A DNA stretch of 64,000 nucleotides from Thermotoga caldifontis AZM44c09 (GTDB lineage: Bacteria > Thermotogota > Thermotogae > Thermotogales > DSM-5069): NCBI RefSeq assembly GCF_000828655.1, contig NZ_AP014509.1, positions 868,001 to 932,000 on the forward strand, read 5' to 3'. The position numbers and the translations under genes were made by a program. This document shows positions 47,681 to 55,516 of the stretch, one piece after another. Under the pieces are notes generated by a model that had not been told where the DNA came from, ran no database searches, and was given only the letters and a program-made list of their open reading frames with translations. Position 1 is the stretch's first letter; every line of letters begins with the position of its first letter.

Positions 47681-47708
47681 AACAAACGGAGGGACTTTCG
47701 TCCCTCCG
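47681..47708 (-). terminator. Terminator of the rpsF-ssb-rpsR operon
   Basis: Minus strand CGGAGGGAC-GAAA-GTCCCTCCG followed by TTTGTT; a 9-bp stem with a stable GAAA loop. It separates rpsR from arcC. Confidence 0.88.
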
Positions 47709-47733
47709 CAGGTTTAAAGAGCGATACGATGGT

Positions 47734-47967
47734 TCACATTTTGATGTACGGTAGCAGGGCCATGTGCCTCGCGCGCTTTATGGCGACTTTGATCATCCTC
47801 TGATGCTTCGCGCAGTTTCCTGTGACGCGCTTTGGTATGATCTTGGCCTTTTCGTTCAGATAATCACTTAGGAGTCTGATGTCTTTGTAGTCGACGTACT
47901 CGATCCCCATCTCGCACAATTTACACCTTTTGATTTTCTTCTTCCTTCTCCTCTTCTGCTGGTCCAC
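47734..47967 (-). CDS. rpsR: Ribosomal protein S18
   Basis: Small-subunit protein that pairs with S6 on the platform. A basic N-terminus ([16 protein letters not shown]), the [23 protein letters not shown] core and the C-terminal [20 protein letters not shown] are clear. GTG start at 47967 behind GGAGGTG. 77 residues. Last gene of the S6-SSB-S18 operon. Confidence 0.97.
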   Translation of the reverse strand: MDQQKRRRKKKIKRCKLCEMGIEYVDYKDIRLLSDYLNEKAKIIPKRVTGNCAKHQRMIKVAIKRARHMALLPYIKM

Positions 47968-47979
47968 AGAGACACCTCC

Positions 47980-48447
47980 TCAGAACGGTGGTTCGTCCGG
48001 ATTTTGACCGTAGGAATCTCTTTCAGAACCTATGATATCGTCAAAATCTGTAATCGGCTCATCCACTGGTTTCTCAAATTCTTCCGGTTTCTCAAACTCC
48101 TCGATGCTTTCTTCCACCGCTGCCTTCTTTTCCATGAACCTGATGTCCCGCGCCCAGATCTCGGGTGTGGTTACGTTGGTTCCATCGCGGGACTGCCATT
48201 TGTTTATCCTCAGTTCTCCTTCAACTAAGACGAGTTGACCTTTCTTGAGGTACAGTCTGGCGAAGTCGGCGAGCCTGTTGAACGCGACTATTCTTATAAA
48301 ATCTGCCGTCTTCTGACCGTCTACGGACTTCACGGGCCTATCGACTGCGAGCACGAACGAGGTGACCGCAGCTCCCGTGGTCGTCATGCGTACTTCTGGA
48401 TCCCTTGCGAGTCGACCCACCAGGATCACTCTGTTGTAATACGCCAC
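47980..48447 (-). CDS. ssb: Single-stranded DNA-binding protein
   Basis: OB-fold protein covering single-stranded DNA in replication and repair. N-terminal YYNRVILVGRLARDPEVR and KGQLVLVEGELRINKW are typical; the acidic linker ends in DEPPF, the short tail that recruits partner proteins. 155 residues. Lies between rpsF and rpsR as in many bacteria. Confidence 0.97.
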   Translation of the reverse strand: MAYYNRVILVGRLARDPEVRMTTTGAAVTSFVLAVDRPVKSVDGQKTADFIRIVAFNRLADFARLYLKKGQLVLVEGELRINKWQSRDGTNVTTPEIWARDIRFMEKKAAVEESIEEFEKPEEFEKPVDEPITDFDDIIGSERDSYGQNPDEPPF

Positions 48448-48453
48448 TTTGAA

Positions 48454-48798
48454 TTACTCCTTCTGCTCCACTTCGCTGACTTGTGCGGCTTTTTTCTCTT
48501 TTTTCTCGAGATCTTCCCTTCTGAAGGTCTGCCAGCGAATGATCTGTGGCGTGACACGGTAAAACTCTTCGAGCGAGTTCACCTTAGCAGGGTCCGCCGT
48601 GAAGATCACAACGGTGTAGTCACCTTCGGTCTGGTGCGCGATGGGGTATGCGAGTTTTCTCAAGCCCCATCTGTTCACGTCTCTGATCTGCCCGTTCAAG
48701 CGCTCTGTGATGACACCTTTGACCTTTTCGACGAGTTCTTCGCGTTCCTGCTCGCTCAATCGTGGATCGATGATGAACATCGTCTCGTAGATCCGCAT
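48454..48798 (-). CDS. rpsF: Ribosomal protein S6
   Basis: Small-subunit protein partner of S18. Starts MRIYETMFIIDPRLSEQEREE, with NRWGLRKLAYPI (about 42-53) and RVTPQIIRWQTFRRED (in part). 114 residues with a charged tail. ATG start behind GGAGGAGGTAAG. First gene of the operon, driven by a TATAAT promoter about 95 bases upstream. Confidence 0.97.
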   Translation of the reverse strand: MRIYETMFIIDPRLSEQEREELVEKVKGVITERLNGQIRDVNRWGLRKLAYPIAHQTEGDYTVVIFTADPAKVNSLEEFYRVTPQIIRWQTFRREDLEKKEKKAAQVSEVEQKE

Positions 48799-48898
48799 TC
48801 ACTTACCTCCTCCCTCGGCCTTTTTGGTCTTGCCTGACGGCAAGACGGGAGTGTTCCCACCATAATTTACCACACATCTCCCACGGCTGGACATTATA
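48799..48898 (-). promoter_or_regulatory. Promoter and structured leader of rpsF
   Basis: Minus strand: TATAAT at 48898-48893, then an untranslated leader of about 90 bases with a perfect hairpin GTCTTGCC-GTCA-GGCAAGAC (48846-48827) just upstream of the ribosome site. Many bacteria control this operon through a leader that binds the S6:S18 pair and mimics their 16S site; this hairpin could be that element, but I cannot match its key bases with confidence. The -35 is weak. Confidence 0.5.
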
Positions 48899-49070
48899 CA
48901 CGAAGATATGTTAAATGCTCATGAAGCTTTGGAGTACCTGGTGCTCTTTTGAGATGCCACGTTCCCGTACGGAAACAACCAGGCCTGATCGTGGCTGTTG
49001 CTTGTTTGTTGAAAAAAAGAAAACGAATCATACGCCGAACGAAAAATCGTTTACGTTGAAAAGGGTGATA

Positions 49071-50099
49071 ATGTGGTTGAAGAAAAATTCGGAGGTGGTT
49101 CGTACGAAAGTTGGGTTAGCCTACAACGTTCAGCGTGGTGTGAGGCCGGATGTGGAGGACTGGGAGGCAGAGTACGACTCGATGGAAGTCGTGATGGACA
49201 TCAAGCAATCCATCGAGAGTGGAGGACACGAGGTCGTTTTGATGGAGGCCATCCCTGAGAAGTTCATTCCGACGCTGCTGACCGAAAAGGTTGATATCGT
49301 CTACAACTTTGCGGAAGGTACGTTCGGTAGAGCCAGAGAAGCCCAGGTCCCAGCAATACTCAGCTTCTACGGAATACCTTACACTGGTTCGGACGCCACC
49401 ACGCTCGCCGTGTGCCTCGACAAGGCGCTGACAAAACAGGTGCTCCTCAGCAAAGACATACGCACACCCAGATTCCAGGTGATACGATCGCTCGATGAAA
49501 AGTTGAGAAAGAACATGAGGTTTCCACTCATTCTGAAACTGAACGCTGAAGGTTCTTCGAAGGGTATTTCCGATACCGGACTGGTTCACGATATGGTTGA
49601 GTACAGGAGGGAACTTGAAAGGCTGTTTGAGACGTACAACGAACCCGTACTCGTCGAAGAGTACATAAGAGGTAGGGAATTCACCATCGGGGTGCTTCAG
49701 GAAGGAAACAAGTACAAAGTTTTGCCCATCATGGAGATCCACTTCAAGCACGGAAAAGAGTTTTACAGCTACAAAGTCAAGAAGAATTCGGATTACTACG
49801 TGGACTACACCTGCCCGGCGAAGATAGATCCCGCCCTCGAAAGGAAGCTCACGAACATGGCCATCAAGATATGCAAGAGTCTCGACATAAAAGACGTTGC
49901 AAGGATAGATCTGAGAGTTTCCCAAGAAGATGGGAATCCTTACTTCCTCGAGATCAACCCGCTTCCTGGCATGGTGCGAGGCTTCTCCGATCTGCCCAGG
50001 ATCGCCGAGACAGCCGGTTACACGTACGAAGAGCTCGTGCTCCACATACTCGAAAACGCGATGCAGCGGTACGGACTCAAGACGCCCATCCACGCGTGA
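49071..50099 (+). CDS. D-alanine-D-alanine ligase-like ATP-grasp enzyme
   Basis: ATP-grasp carboxylate-amine ligase fold. Segments: YNFAEGTFGRAREAQVPA (about 79-96), an ATP-binding FPLILKLNAEGSSKGI (about 148-163), VLVEEYIRGREFTIGVLQ and the metal-binding FLEINPLPGM near residue 300. 342 residues. The start is ATG 49071 (MWLKKNSEVV) because GGGTGAT precedes it; the open frame extends to 48915 without support. The family includes true Ddl enzymes, but this divergent type (long HFKHGKEFYSYKVKKNSDYY insert, in part) may have another substrate. Translationally linked to the CoA-binding gene. Confidence 0.85.
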   Translation: MWLKKNSEVVRTKVGLAYNVQRGVRPDVEDWEAEYDSMEVVMDIKQSIESGGHEVVLMEAIPEKFIPTLLTEKVDIVYNFAEGTFGRAREAQVPAILSFYGIPYTGSDATTLAVCLDKALTKQVLLSKDIRTPRFQVIRSLDEKLRKNMRFPLILKLNAEGSSKGISDTGLVHDMVEYRRELERLFETYNEPVLVEEYIRGREFTIGVLQEGNKYKVLPIMEIHFKHGKEFYSYKVKKNSDYYVDYTCPAKIDPALERKLTNMAIKICKSLDIKDVARIDLRVSQEDGNPYFLEINPLPGMVRGFSDLPRIAETAGYTYEELVLHILENAMQRYGLKTPIHA

Positions 50100-50113
50100 T
50101 GGGGGTGGAAGAT

Positions 50114-50494
50114 TTGGAATTAAGCAACGTGAAGAAGATAGCGATCGTAGGAGCAAGCGAGGATAGAAGAAAATACGGCAACAAGATAGTTCGAGATCTC
50201 CTGTCGAAAGGTTTTGAAGTGTACCCAATCAACCCGCGATCTGAGGTGGTAGAAGGCATAAAGTGCTACAGGGACGTTGAAGAGCTTCCGAAAGACATCG
50301 ATCTGATAGTGTTCGTTGTACCCCCTGAGATCGGGATCCAGGTCGCGGAGAAAGCGATAAGGATGGGGTTCAAGCGTCTCTGGTTTCAACCCGGTGCTGG
50401 TTCTAAGCAGATAGAGGATCTCGTGAAAAACAACGGTGTGGAATATTCGATAGGGCGCTGCATAATGATTGAAACGAGCTATCGAAGCTTCTGA
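50114..50494 (+). CDS. CoA-binding (YccU-type) protein
   Basis: Single Rossmann-like CoA-binding domain: VKKIAIVGASEDRRKYGNKI (in part) at the start, VYPINPRSEVVEG in the middle and LWFQPGAGSK near residue 95. Such small proteins resemble the first domain of succinyl-CoA synthetase, but are of unknown role. I favour the TTG at 50114 behind GGGGGTGG; an ATG at 50099 overlaps the previous stop by one base. 126 residues. Confidence 0.85.
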   Translation: MELSNVKKIAIVGASEDRRKYGNKIVRDLLSKGFEVYPINPRSEVVEGIKCYRDVEELPKDIDLIVFVVPPEIGIQVAEKAIRMGFKRLWFQPGAGSKQIEDLVKNNGVEYSIGRCIMIETSYRSF

Positions 50495-50513
50495 TGGGAG
50501 GCTTTTGTACCGG

Positions 50514-50547
50514 ACGGTGCACCGTTCGACTTCAAACCGTTACCGTT
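50514..50547 (+). repeat. ACCGTT repeats and palindrome upstream of an RNA promoter
   Basis: A perfect 12-bp palindrome ACGGTGCACCGT at 50514-50525 is followed by two more ACCGTT copies at 50536 and 50542, the last ending one base before the -35 of the downstream promoter. This looks like a regulator binding cluster; no known regulator is encoded beside it. Confidence 0.45.
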
Positions 50548-50576
50548 TTGTAATGCCTTATCTCCGTATCTAATAA
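50548..50576 (+). promoter_or_regulatory. Promoter of the putative structured RNA
   Basis: TTGTAA (50548-50553), an exact 17-base spacer, TAATAA (50571-50576). Transcription would start near 50583, at the beginning of the 5' helix described for the RNA candidate. Confidence 0.55.
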
Positions 50577-50582
50577 GTGGAG

Positions 50583-50841
50583 CGCTCCAGAAGACGGTTT
50601 GACCCATCAGGCGGTAGGGTCTTAGCTTGGCCTTTGCCTGGTGCGTTGTCTTTCTGGTTGCGCTCCTTCTCGAGTCGAAAAGATAAAAAAATAAGGATTA
50701 AGAGTACCAGCACCGAGTGATTGAGGAGTGTCGCGCGGAGATAGAATCTCCTGTTCGTTCAAAAAGCGAATCAGAATTTTCCGGATCAGGAACGCTGAAT
50801 ATGGAAAGGTTGAGCCCCAGAGATGGGGCTTTTTTATTTTT
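50583..50841 (+). ncRNA. Putative structured noncoding RNA of unknown class
   Basis: A promoter at 50548 and a terminator at 50813 enclose about 255 bases without a credible ORF. Visible folding: a long-range helix pairs GCGC-CCAGA-AGAC (50582-50595) with GTCT-TCTGG-GCGC (50648-50663), with three bulged positions. Inside it GACCC (50601-50605) pairs with GGGTC (50617-50621), and the loop bases CAGGC (50608-50612) can pair with GCCTG (50636-50640), a possible pseudoknot. Downstream GGAGAT-AGA-ATCTCC forms a hairpin near 50744. It does not match RNase P, SRP, tmRNA or any riboswitch I recognise. It could be a small RNA or a leader-type sensor acting on the transporter genes downstream, though those have their own promoter. 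Confidence 0.5.
50813..50841 (+). terminator. Intrinsic terminator of the RNA candidate
   Basis: AGCCCC-AGAGAT-GGGGCT followed by TTTTTTATTTTT. A textbook terminator that ends no coding gene, which is the main evidence for a noncoding transcript upstream. Confidence 0.93.
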
Positions 50842-50869
50842 GATTTTGCCACGTGGCGTCTGGTATAAT
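50840..50869 (+). promoter_or_regulatory. Promoter of the tct operon with palindromic operator
   Basis: TTGATT (50840-50845), an 18-base spacer and an extended -10 TGGTATAAT (50861-50869). The spacer holds a perfect 10-bp palindrome GCCACGTGGC (50848-50857), placed so that a bound protein would block polymerase. Starts about 29 bases before the tctC ribosome site region. Confidence 0.7.
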
Positions 50870-50904
50870 TTTGGTGTGCCAAATCTGTGTGGGGAGGTAA
50901 GAGT

Positions 50905-51846
50905 ATGAAAGGCCGTGTGCTGGTGGCACTCCTTGTTTTACTCACTGTGGTTTCTCTCTTTGCCGAGAAGTTCCCGAGCAAACCCATCACCTACGTCATC
51001 TGTTTCGCACCCGGCGGAGAGTCAGACATAACAGCGCGTCTGCAACAGCCTTATCTGGAGAAGATCCTGGGAGTTCCGATCGTCATAACGTACAAAGAGG
51101 GCGGTGGAGGAGCTGTAGGCTGGACCGAACTCGTCAGCCGTGCCAAACCTGATGGTTACACGATCTACGGCACAAACTTGCCTCATACGATTCTTCAGCC
51201 GTTACAGGGTGGTGTTGGGTACAAGACCGAACAGATAAACAACATCTATTTCTTCCAGTCCACTCCGTGTGTACTCGCTGTCAGTGCCGACAGTCCAATA
51301 AAAACGTTCCAGGATTTTGTCGAGTACGCCAAGAAGAAAGGTATCGTTACCCTGGGCGGGAGCGGTCAACCGTCTGCAAACAGTTTTGCAACCGTGAGGC
51401 TCGCCAAACTCACGGGTTTGAACATCACATACGTTCCGTTCTCGGGTTCCGGCACGGCTGTGCCGGCACTCCTTGGAGGACACGTTGATGGTTTGATGAC
51501 CTACACGACCATGGCAGTGCAATACAAAGATAAAATGAGAGTCATCGCGGTGGCCACCGAAGAGAGAATCCCGCTCTTTCCAGATGTGCCGACGTTCAGA
51601 GAACTTGGAATCGATCTGGTTGAGAAGGCGTACAGGGGAATCGCCGTGCCTCCAGGAACCTCTGAAGATGTCAAAAGGATGCTTGAAGAAGCTTTCAGGC
51701 AGGTCAACAACAATCCAGAATTCGTAGCCAAGATGCAGGAGATGGGATTCGTCATAGAGAATTACGACGAGGCAGCGGCGGCCAAGCTCGTCGCGGAATT
51801 GATACCTTACTACAAGCAACTCTGGGAAGAGACCCAGGGCAAATGA
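50905..51846 (+). CDS. TctC-type solute-binding protein of a tripartite tricarboxylate transporter
   Basis: Extracytoplasmic Bug/TctC receptor that captures carboxylates for the TctAB permease. Signal peptide MKGRVLVALLVLLTVVSLFAE without lipobox (in part); family features KPITYVICFAPGGESDITARL (in part), GGSGQPSANSFATVRL (about 149-164) and the ligand loop PFSGSGTAVPALLGGHVDG. ATG 50905 behind GGGGAGG. 313 residues. Terminator follows before tctA, so the receptor is probably made in excess over the permease. Confidence 0.94.
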   Translation: MKGRVLVALLVLLTVVSLFAEKFPSKPITYVICFAPGGESDITARLQQPYLEKILGVPIVITYKEGGGGAVGWTELVSRAKPDGYTIYGTNLPHTILQPLQGGVGYKTEQINNIYFFQSTPCVLAVSADSPIKTFQDFVEYAKKKGIVTLGGSGQPSANSFATVRLAKLTGLNITYVPFSGSGTAVPALLGGHVDGLMTYTTMAVQYKDKMRVIAVATEERIPLFPDVPTFRELGIDLVEKAYRGIAVPPGTSEDVKRMLEEAFRQVNNNPEFVAKMQEMGFVIENYDEAAAAKLVAELIPYYKQLWEETQGK

Positions 51847-51855
51847 AGATTCCCT

Positions 51856-51884
51856 CCCGCACCCGTGTTGGGTGCGGGTTTTTT
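51856..51884 (+). terminator. Terminator between tctC and tctA
   Basis: CCCGCACCC-GTGTT-GGGTGCGGG followed by TTTTTT. A strong stem inside the operon; partial read-through would give more binding protein than permease, a common device in import operons. Confidence 0.92.
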
Positions 51885-51901
51885 GAAAGGGGGAAAAGTT
51901 C

Positions 51902-53422
51902 TTGGCTGGCCTTCAATATCTTGCCTACGGTTTTGCACACTTTTTTGTCTTCAAGACCGTTCTGTTGATGCTGGGTGGGGTATGCGTAGGCTTGGTTATT
52001 GGAGCTCTTCCAGGTTTGAGTGCTACGATGGGTGTGGCGCTGTTTCTTCCCGTCACTTACTGGCTTTCCCCGTCTGAGAGTCTGGTGTTCTTGGGATCTC
52101 TCTACATGGCAGCGATCTACGGTGGTTCTTTCTCGGCGATTCTGTTGAGAACTCCAGGAACTCCTTCCAACATAGGAACAACGTTCGACGGCTATCCCAT
52201 GGCCAAACAGGGTAGAGGCTGGGAAGCTATCCTGACTGCAACTTTTTCTTCTCTGTATGGTGGATTGTTCGGTTTGATCATGTTTCTCATCTTTGCTCCC
52301 ATGCTCGCGCGGGTCGCATTGAAATTCGGCCCTCCCGAATACTTCTGGCTCGGTATATTCGGTCTGACGGTGATATCTTCACTCTCGCGAGGGAACACTC
52401 TGAAGGGCTTCATAGGCGGTTTGATCGGAGTTCTGTTGAGCACCGTAGGCGTCGCGCCCGTCGGAGGGAACGTGCGCTTCACCTTCAACATCCCCGAACT
52501 CATCGGTGGAGTTGGGTTGATACCAGCGCTGGTGGGACTGTTCTGTATACCTGAAGTCATCGACATGGTCCTGAACAGATCAAAAAAGCAGCTGTACCAG
52601 GAAGCGAGGGTACAGGAAGGAATGATCTGGAAAACGTTCGTCAGCGTCATGAAGAAGCAGGTGGATCTGTTGAGAGCCTCAATTATTGGTTTCATCATAG
52701 GCGTGTTGCCGGGCGCTGGTGGTAACATCGCGAACCTGGTGGCTTACAGTGAGGCTGTCAGGGCTTCGAAACATCCAGAGAAGTTTGGAACGGGTATCCC
52801 TGAAGGTGTGATAGCCACGGAGACCTCGAACAACGCGGTGGTTGGAGGAGGTTTTGTTCCACTCATGACGCTCGGTGTTCCTGGTACACCCGTGGACGCG
52901 ATTCTCTATGGGGCTTTACTCATGCAAGGTCTAAGACCTGGTGCAGAGCTTTTCACAAGAAGAGCCGATGTGGTCTACACCTTCATAGCTGGAGTCATTG
53001 TGGCAACTTTCGTTATGGTCCCGATTGGTCTGGCTTTCGGTAGAGCGATGGCGAAGTTCATCACCAAAATTCCGCTGAGCTTGCTTGCCCCCACGGTACT
53101 CTTCCTGACGATGGTGGGTTCTTACTGCGTGAGTAACAATATATCTGATGTGTACATGATGCTAATACTCGGAGTGTTAGGTTTCGTTTTGAGAAAACTC
53201 GGTTTCGAAGCTGGGCCCATAACGTTGGGTTTGATACTTGGTCCCATCATCGAAACGGGACTCGTTCAGGGACTGCTGATAGGAAGAAAGTTCGCGCGAC
53301 CTTGGTTGATCTTCTTCGCCAGGCCTTTGTGCTGGGTGTTCATAGTACTTTCCGTGTTCTTTTTGTTCTGGCCTGTCATTATGAAAAAGCGCATGATCGT
53401 CTCCGGTGGTGATCAGAGATGA
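51902..53422 (+). CDS. TctA-type large permease subunit
   Basis: Twelve-helix membrane subunit of the tripartite tricarboxylate transporter, driven by an ion gradient. Signature region GLVIGALPGLSATMGVALFLP (about 30-50 in part), AIYGGSFSAILLRTPGTPSNIGTTFDGYP (in part), and the second-half repeat GVLPGAGGNIANLVAYSEA (about 266-284) are clear. TTG start at 51902 with GGGGGA upstream. 506 residues. Confidence 0.95.
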   Translation: MAGLQYLAYGFAHFFVFKTVLLMLGGVCVGLVIGALPGLSATMGVALFLPVTYWLSPSESLVFLGSLYMAAIYGGSFSAILLRTPGTPSNIGTTFDGYPMAKQGRGWEAILTATFSSLYGGLFGLIMFLIFAPMLARVALKFGPPEYFWLGIFGLTVISSLSRGNTLKGFIGGLIGVLLSTVGVAPVGGNVRFTFNIPELIGGVGLIPALVGLFCIPEVIDMVLNRSKKQLYQEARVQEGMIWKTFVSVMKKQVDLLRASIIGFIIGVLPGAGGNIANLVAYSEAVRASKHPEKFGTGIPEGVIATETSNNAVVGGGFVPLMTLGVPGTPVDAILYGALLMQGLRPGAELFTRRADVVYTFIAGVIVATFVMVPIGLAFGRAMAKFITKIPLSLLAPTVLFLTMVGSYCVSNNISDVYMMLILGVLGFVLRKLGFEAGPITLGLILGPIIETGLVQGLLIGRKFARPWLIFFARPLCWVFIVLSVFFLFWPVIMKKRMIVSGGDQR

Positions 53423-53871
53423 TGGTCGATGTCGCAACCGCCACGGTGATTTTGATTCTGAGCGTGGTTCTTTTCAACCAGACAAGGAATTACAATTACC
53501 TGTCCGCCGTGTTCCCACGCTTTGTTCTGGGACTGTTGATGATCCTCTCCATCGTTCTGCTCATCAGGGCGATATTGCTGTTCAGGAAACGTGAGCGGGC
53601 CGAGTCGAGTTTCATTCCCTTGAAGGATCTCTTCTATGTTGCTCTCACGATCGTTCTGAGCCTTTTGTGGATTTATGTGATGGATTGGGTACTCGGTTTT
53701 CTGCTGGGCAGCATCGTTTTTGGCATCGTGATTTTTGCGATCCTGGCTGGGAGGAGTTTGAAGCTGAGAGAATTCTTGCTGTTCTCCCTCGGCTATTCGG
53801 GGATCGTTTTCATCTTCTGGTACTCGCTCGGGAAGCTTCTGCGTGTGCCACTACCCAGAGGACTCTTCTAA
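53419..53871 (+). CDS. TctB-type small permease subunit
   Basis: Small four-helix membrane subunit of the same transporter. 150 residues with hydrophobic segments near 6-22, 35-57, 76-95 and 99-140; sequence conservation is low in this family and the call rests on size, topology and position. ATGA overlap with tctA. Confidence 0.88.
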   Translation: MMVDVATATVILILSVVLFNQTRNYNYLSAVFPRFVLGLLMILSIVLLIRAILLFRKRERAESSFIPLKDLFYVALTIVLSLLWIYVMDWVLGFLLGSIVFGIVIFAILAGRSLKLREFLLFSLGYSGIVFIFWYSLGKLLRVPLPRGLF

Positions 53872-53885
53872 CGGAGGTGTAGAAA

Positions 53886-55217
53886 ATGGATCAAAACAGG
53901 AACGTGGAAGAACTTCTGAAGAAGGCCCAAAAGCCGTCCGAAGAGGCTTTGAAATTGCATTCCTTTTACAAAGGCAAGATTCAAACGGCACCAAAGGTGC
54001 CTGTCAGATCGTACGATGATTTCGCGATCTGGTATACCCCAGGAGTGGCGAGGGTGTGTCAAGAGATCGTGAAGGATCCTTCGAAGGTTTACGAGTACAC
54101 GAACAAAGAGAACACCATCGCTATTGTCACCGACGGAACGAGGATTCTGGGACTTGGAGACATCGGGCCTGAGGCAGGTTTGCCCGTCATGGAGGGCAAA
54201 GCGTTGCTCTTCAAATACCTCGGTGGTGTAGACGCCATACCTCTGTGCGTCGGTACGAAAAACATCGATGAGATCGTTCAGTTCTGCAAATGGTTGTCAC
54301 CGAGCATATCAGGGATAAATCTGGAAGACGTCGAAAAGCCCAAATGTTTCGAGTTGCTCGAAAGACTTCAGGAAGAACTCTCCATCCCGGTGTTCCACGA
54401 CGACCAACAAGGGACTGCGACGATCACCCTTGCAGGACTGATCAACGCGCTGAGGATCGTTGGAAAGAAGATGAACGAAGTGAGGATCACTCTTATAGGT
54501 GCGGGTAGTGCGAACTACGCGTTCGCAAGGCTTCTGGAAAAGATGGGCGTGGATCTGGGTAACGTGATCGTCGTTGATTCGAAGGGAATAATAACGAAGG
54601 ATCGAGCGCAACAGCTCGATCCCACCACGAGCCGTATGTGGATCAAAACCAACGCGCGCAACGTCACCGGGGGGATAGAAGAATCACTGGTAGGAGCAGA
54701 TGTCTGTATCGCTTATTCAAAGAGCGGTCCCGGTGTGATCAAGCCCGAATGGGTGAAGAAGATGAACAGAGATGCGATCGTCTTCGCCGGGGCGAATCCT
54801 GTGCCCGAGATCTGGCCGTGGGAGGCGAAAGAGGCGGGAGCCAGGATCGTTGCGACGGGTCGCAGCGATTTTCCCAACCAGGTGAACAACTCACTCGGGT
54901 TCCCCGCGATCTTCAGAGGTGTGCTGGACGTGCGCGCCACGAAGGTAACCGATGAGATGTGCATCGCTGCGGCTCAGGCGATAGCCGATTTTGCTTACAG
55001 GAAAGGTATCCATGAGGAATACATCGTGCCCACGATGGAGGAAGAGGAAGTTTACGTCGAAGAAGCCTTCGCGGTGGCCAAAAAAGCGATCGAACAGGGT
55101 GTGGCGAGGAACCCACTCCCAGACGATGAACTGCTCAGAAAGATAAGGGAAAGGATCGACATGGGCAGGCAGATGGAAAAGGTATTGGTTCGCTCGGGAT
55201 TGGTAAAACTCCCGTGA
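53886..55217 (+). CDS. Malic enzyme (malate dehydrogenase, decarboxylating)
   Basis: Oxidatively decarboxylates malate to pyruvate with NAD or NADP. Motifs: WYTPGVARVC (about 49-58, catalytic Tyr), VMEGKALLFKYLGGVDAIPL (in part, catalytic Lys), FHDDQQGTATIT (about 171-182, metal site) and the dinucleotide motif LIGAGSANYAFARLL (about 204-218). 443 residues, the short bacterial form. The location directly after a carboxylate transporter suggests it acts on the imported acid or its product, linking it to pyruvate. Confidence 0.94.
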   Translation: MDQNRNVEELLKKAQKPSEEALKLHSFYKGKIQTAPKVPVRSYDDFAIWYTPGVARVCQEIVKDPSKVYEYTNKENTIAIVTDGTRILGLGDIGPEAGLPVMEGKALLFKYLGGVDAIPLCVGTKNIDEIVQFCKWLSPSISGINLEDVEKPKCFELLERLQEELSIPVFHDDQQGTATITLAGLINALRIVGKKMNEVRITLIGAGSANYAFARLLEKMGVDLGNVIVVDSKGIITKDRAQQLDPTTSRMWIKTNARNVTGGIEESLVGADVCIAYSKSGPGVIKPEWVKKMNRDAIVFAGANPVPEIWPWEAKEAGARIVATGRSDFPNQVNNSLGFPAIFRGVLDVRATKVTDEMCIAAAQAIADFAYRKGIHEEYIVPTMEEEEVYVEEAFAVAKKAIEQGVARNPLPDDELLRKIRERIDMGRQMEKVLVRSGLVKLP

Positions 55218-55228
55218 GGTGATCTACG

Positions 55229-55516
55229 ATGGACGCCATAGCCTTTTCGAAGAGGGACAACGTCGCCACGGCGATAAAGGATCTGAAGAAGGGGCAGACA
55301 GTGACGGTGATGCTTGGAGAAGAAAAGATCGTCGTTGAACTTTTGGAGGACGTACCGTTCGGTCACAAATTCGCACTGGTCGATATCCCGCAAAGCACCC
55401 AGATCTTTAAGTACGGTGAACCGATAGGTATCGCGACCAGGGATATAAGGAAGGGCGAGTACGTCCACGTACACAACGTGGCGGGGCAACGCGGTGTGAG
55501 GGGGCATCGATCGTGA
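55229..55516 (+). CDS. UxaA-family dehydratase, small (SAF-domain) subunit
   Basis: A 95-residue SAF domain as found at the N-terminus of altronate dehydratase and as the separate small subunit of sulfolactate sulfo-lyase-like enzymes. DNVATAIKDLKKGQTV and the closing GEYVHVHNVAGQRG are typical. The ATGA/GTGA overlap with the large subunit indicates a two-piece enzyme. The substrate cannot be read from sequence. Confidence 0.88.
   Translation: MDAIAFSKRDNVATAIKDLKKGQTVTVMLGEEKIVVELLEDVPFGHKFALVDIPQSTQIFKYGEPIGIATRDIRKGEYVHVHNVAGQRGVRGHRS

Noticed and set aside
50583-50841. 6S RNA, SRP RNA or tmRNA as identity of the RNA candidate
   Set aside because: None of the conserved SRP loop, tmRNA tRNA-like ends or a 6S closing stem with central bubble could be found.
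50622-50990. Minus-strand 122-codon frame across the RNA candidate and tctC start
   Set aside because: Runs through a terminator and a promoter of the other strand and into the tctC signal peptide; no ribosome site.
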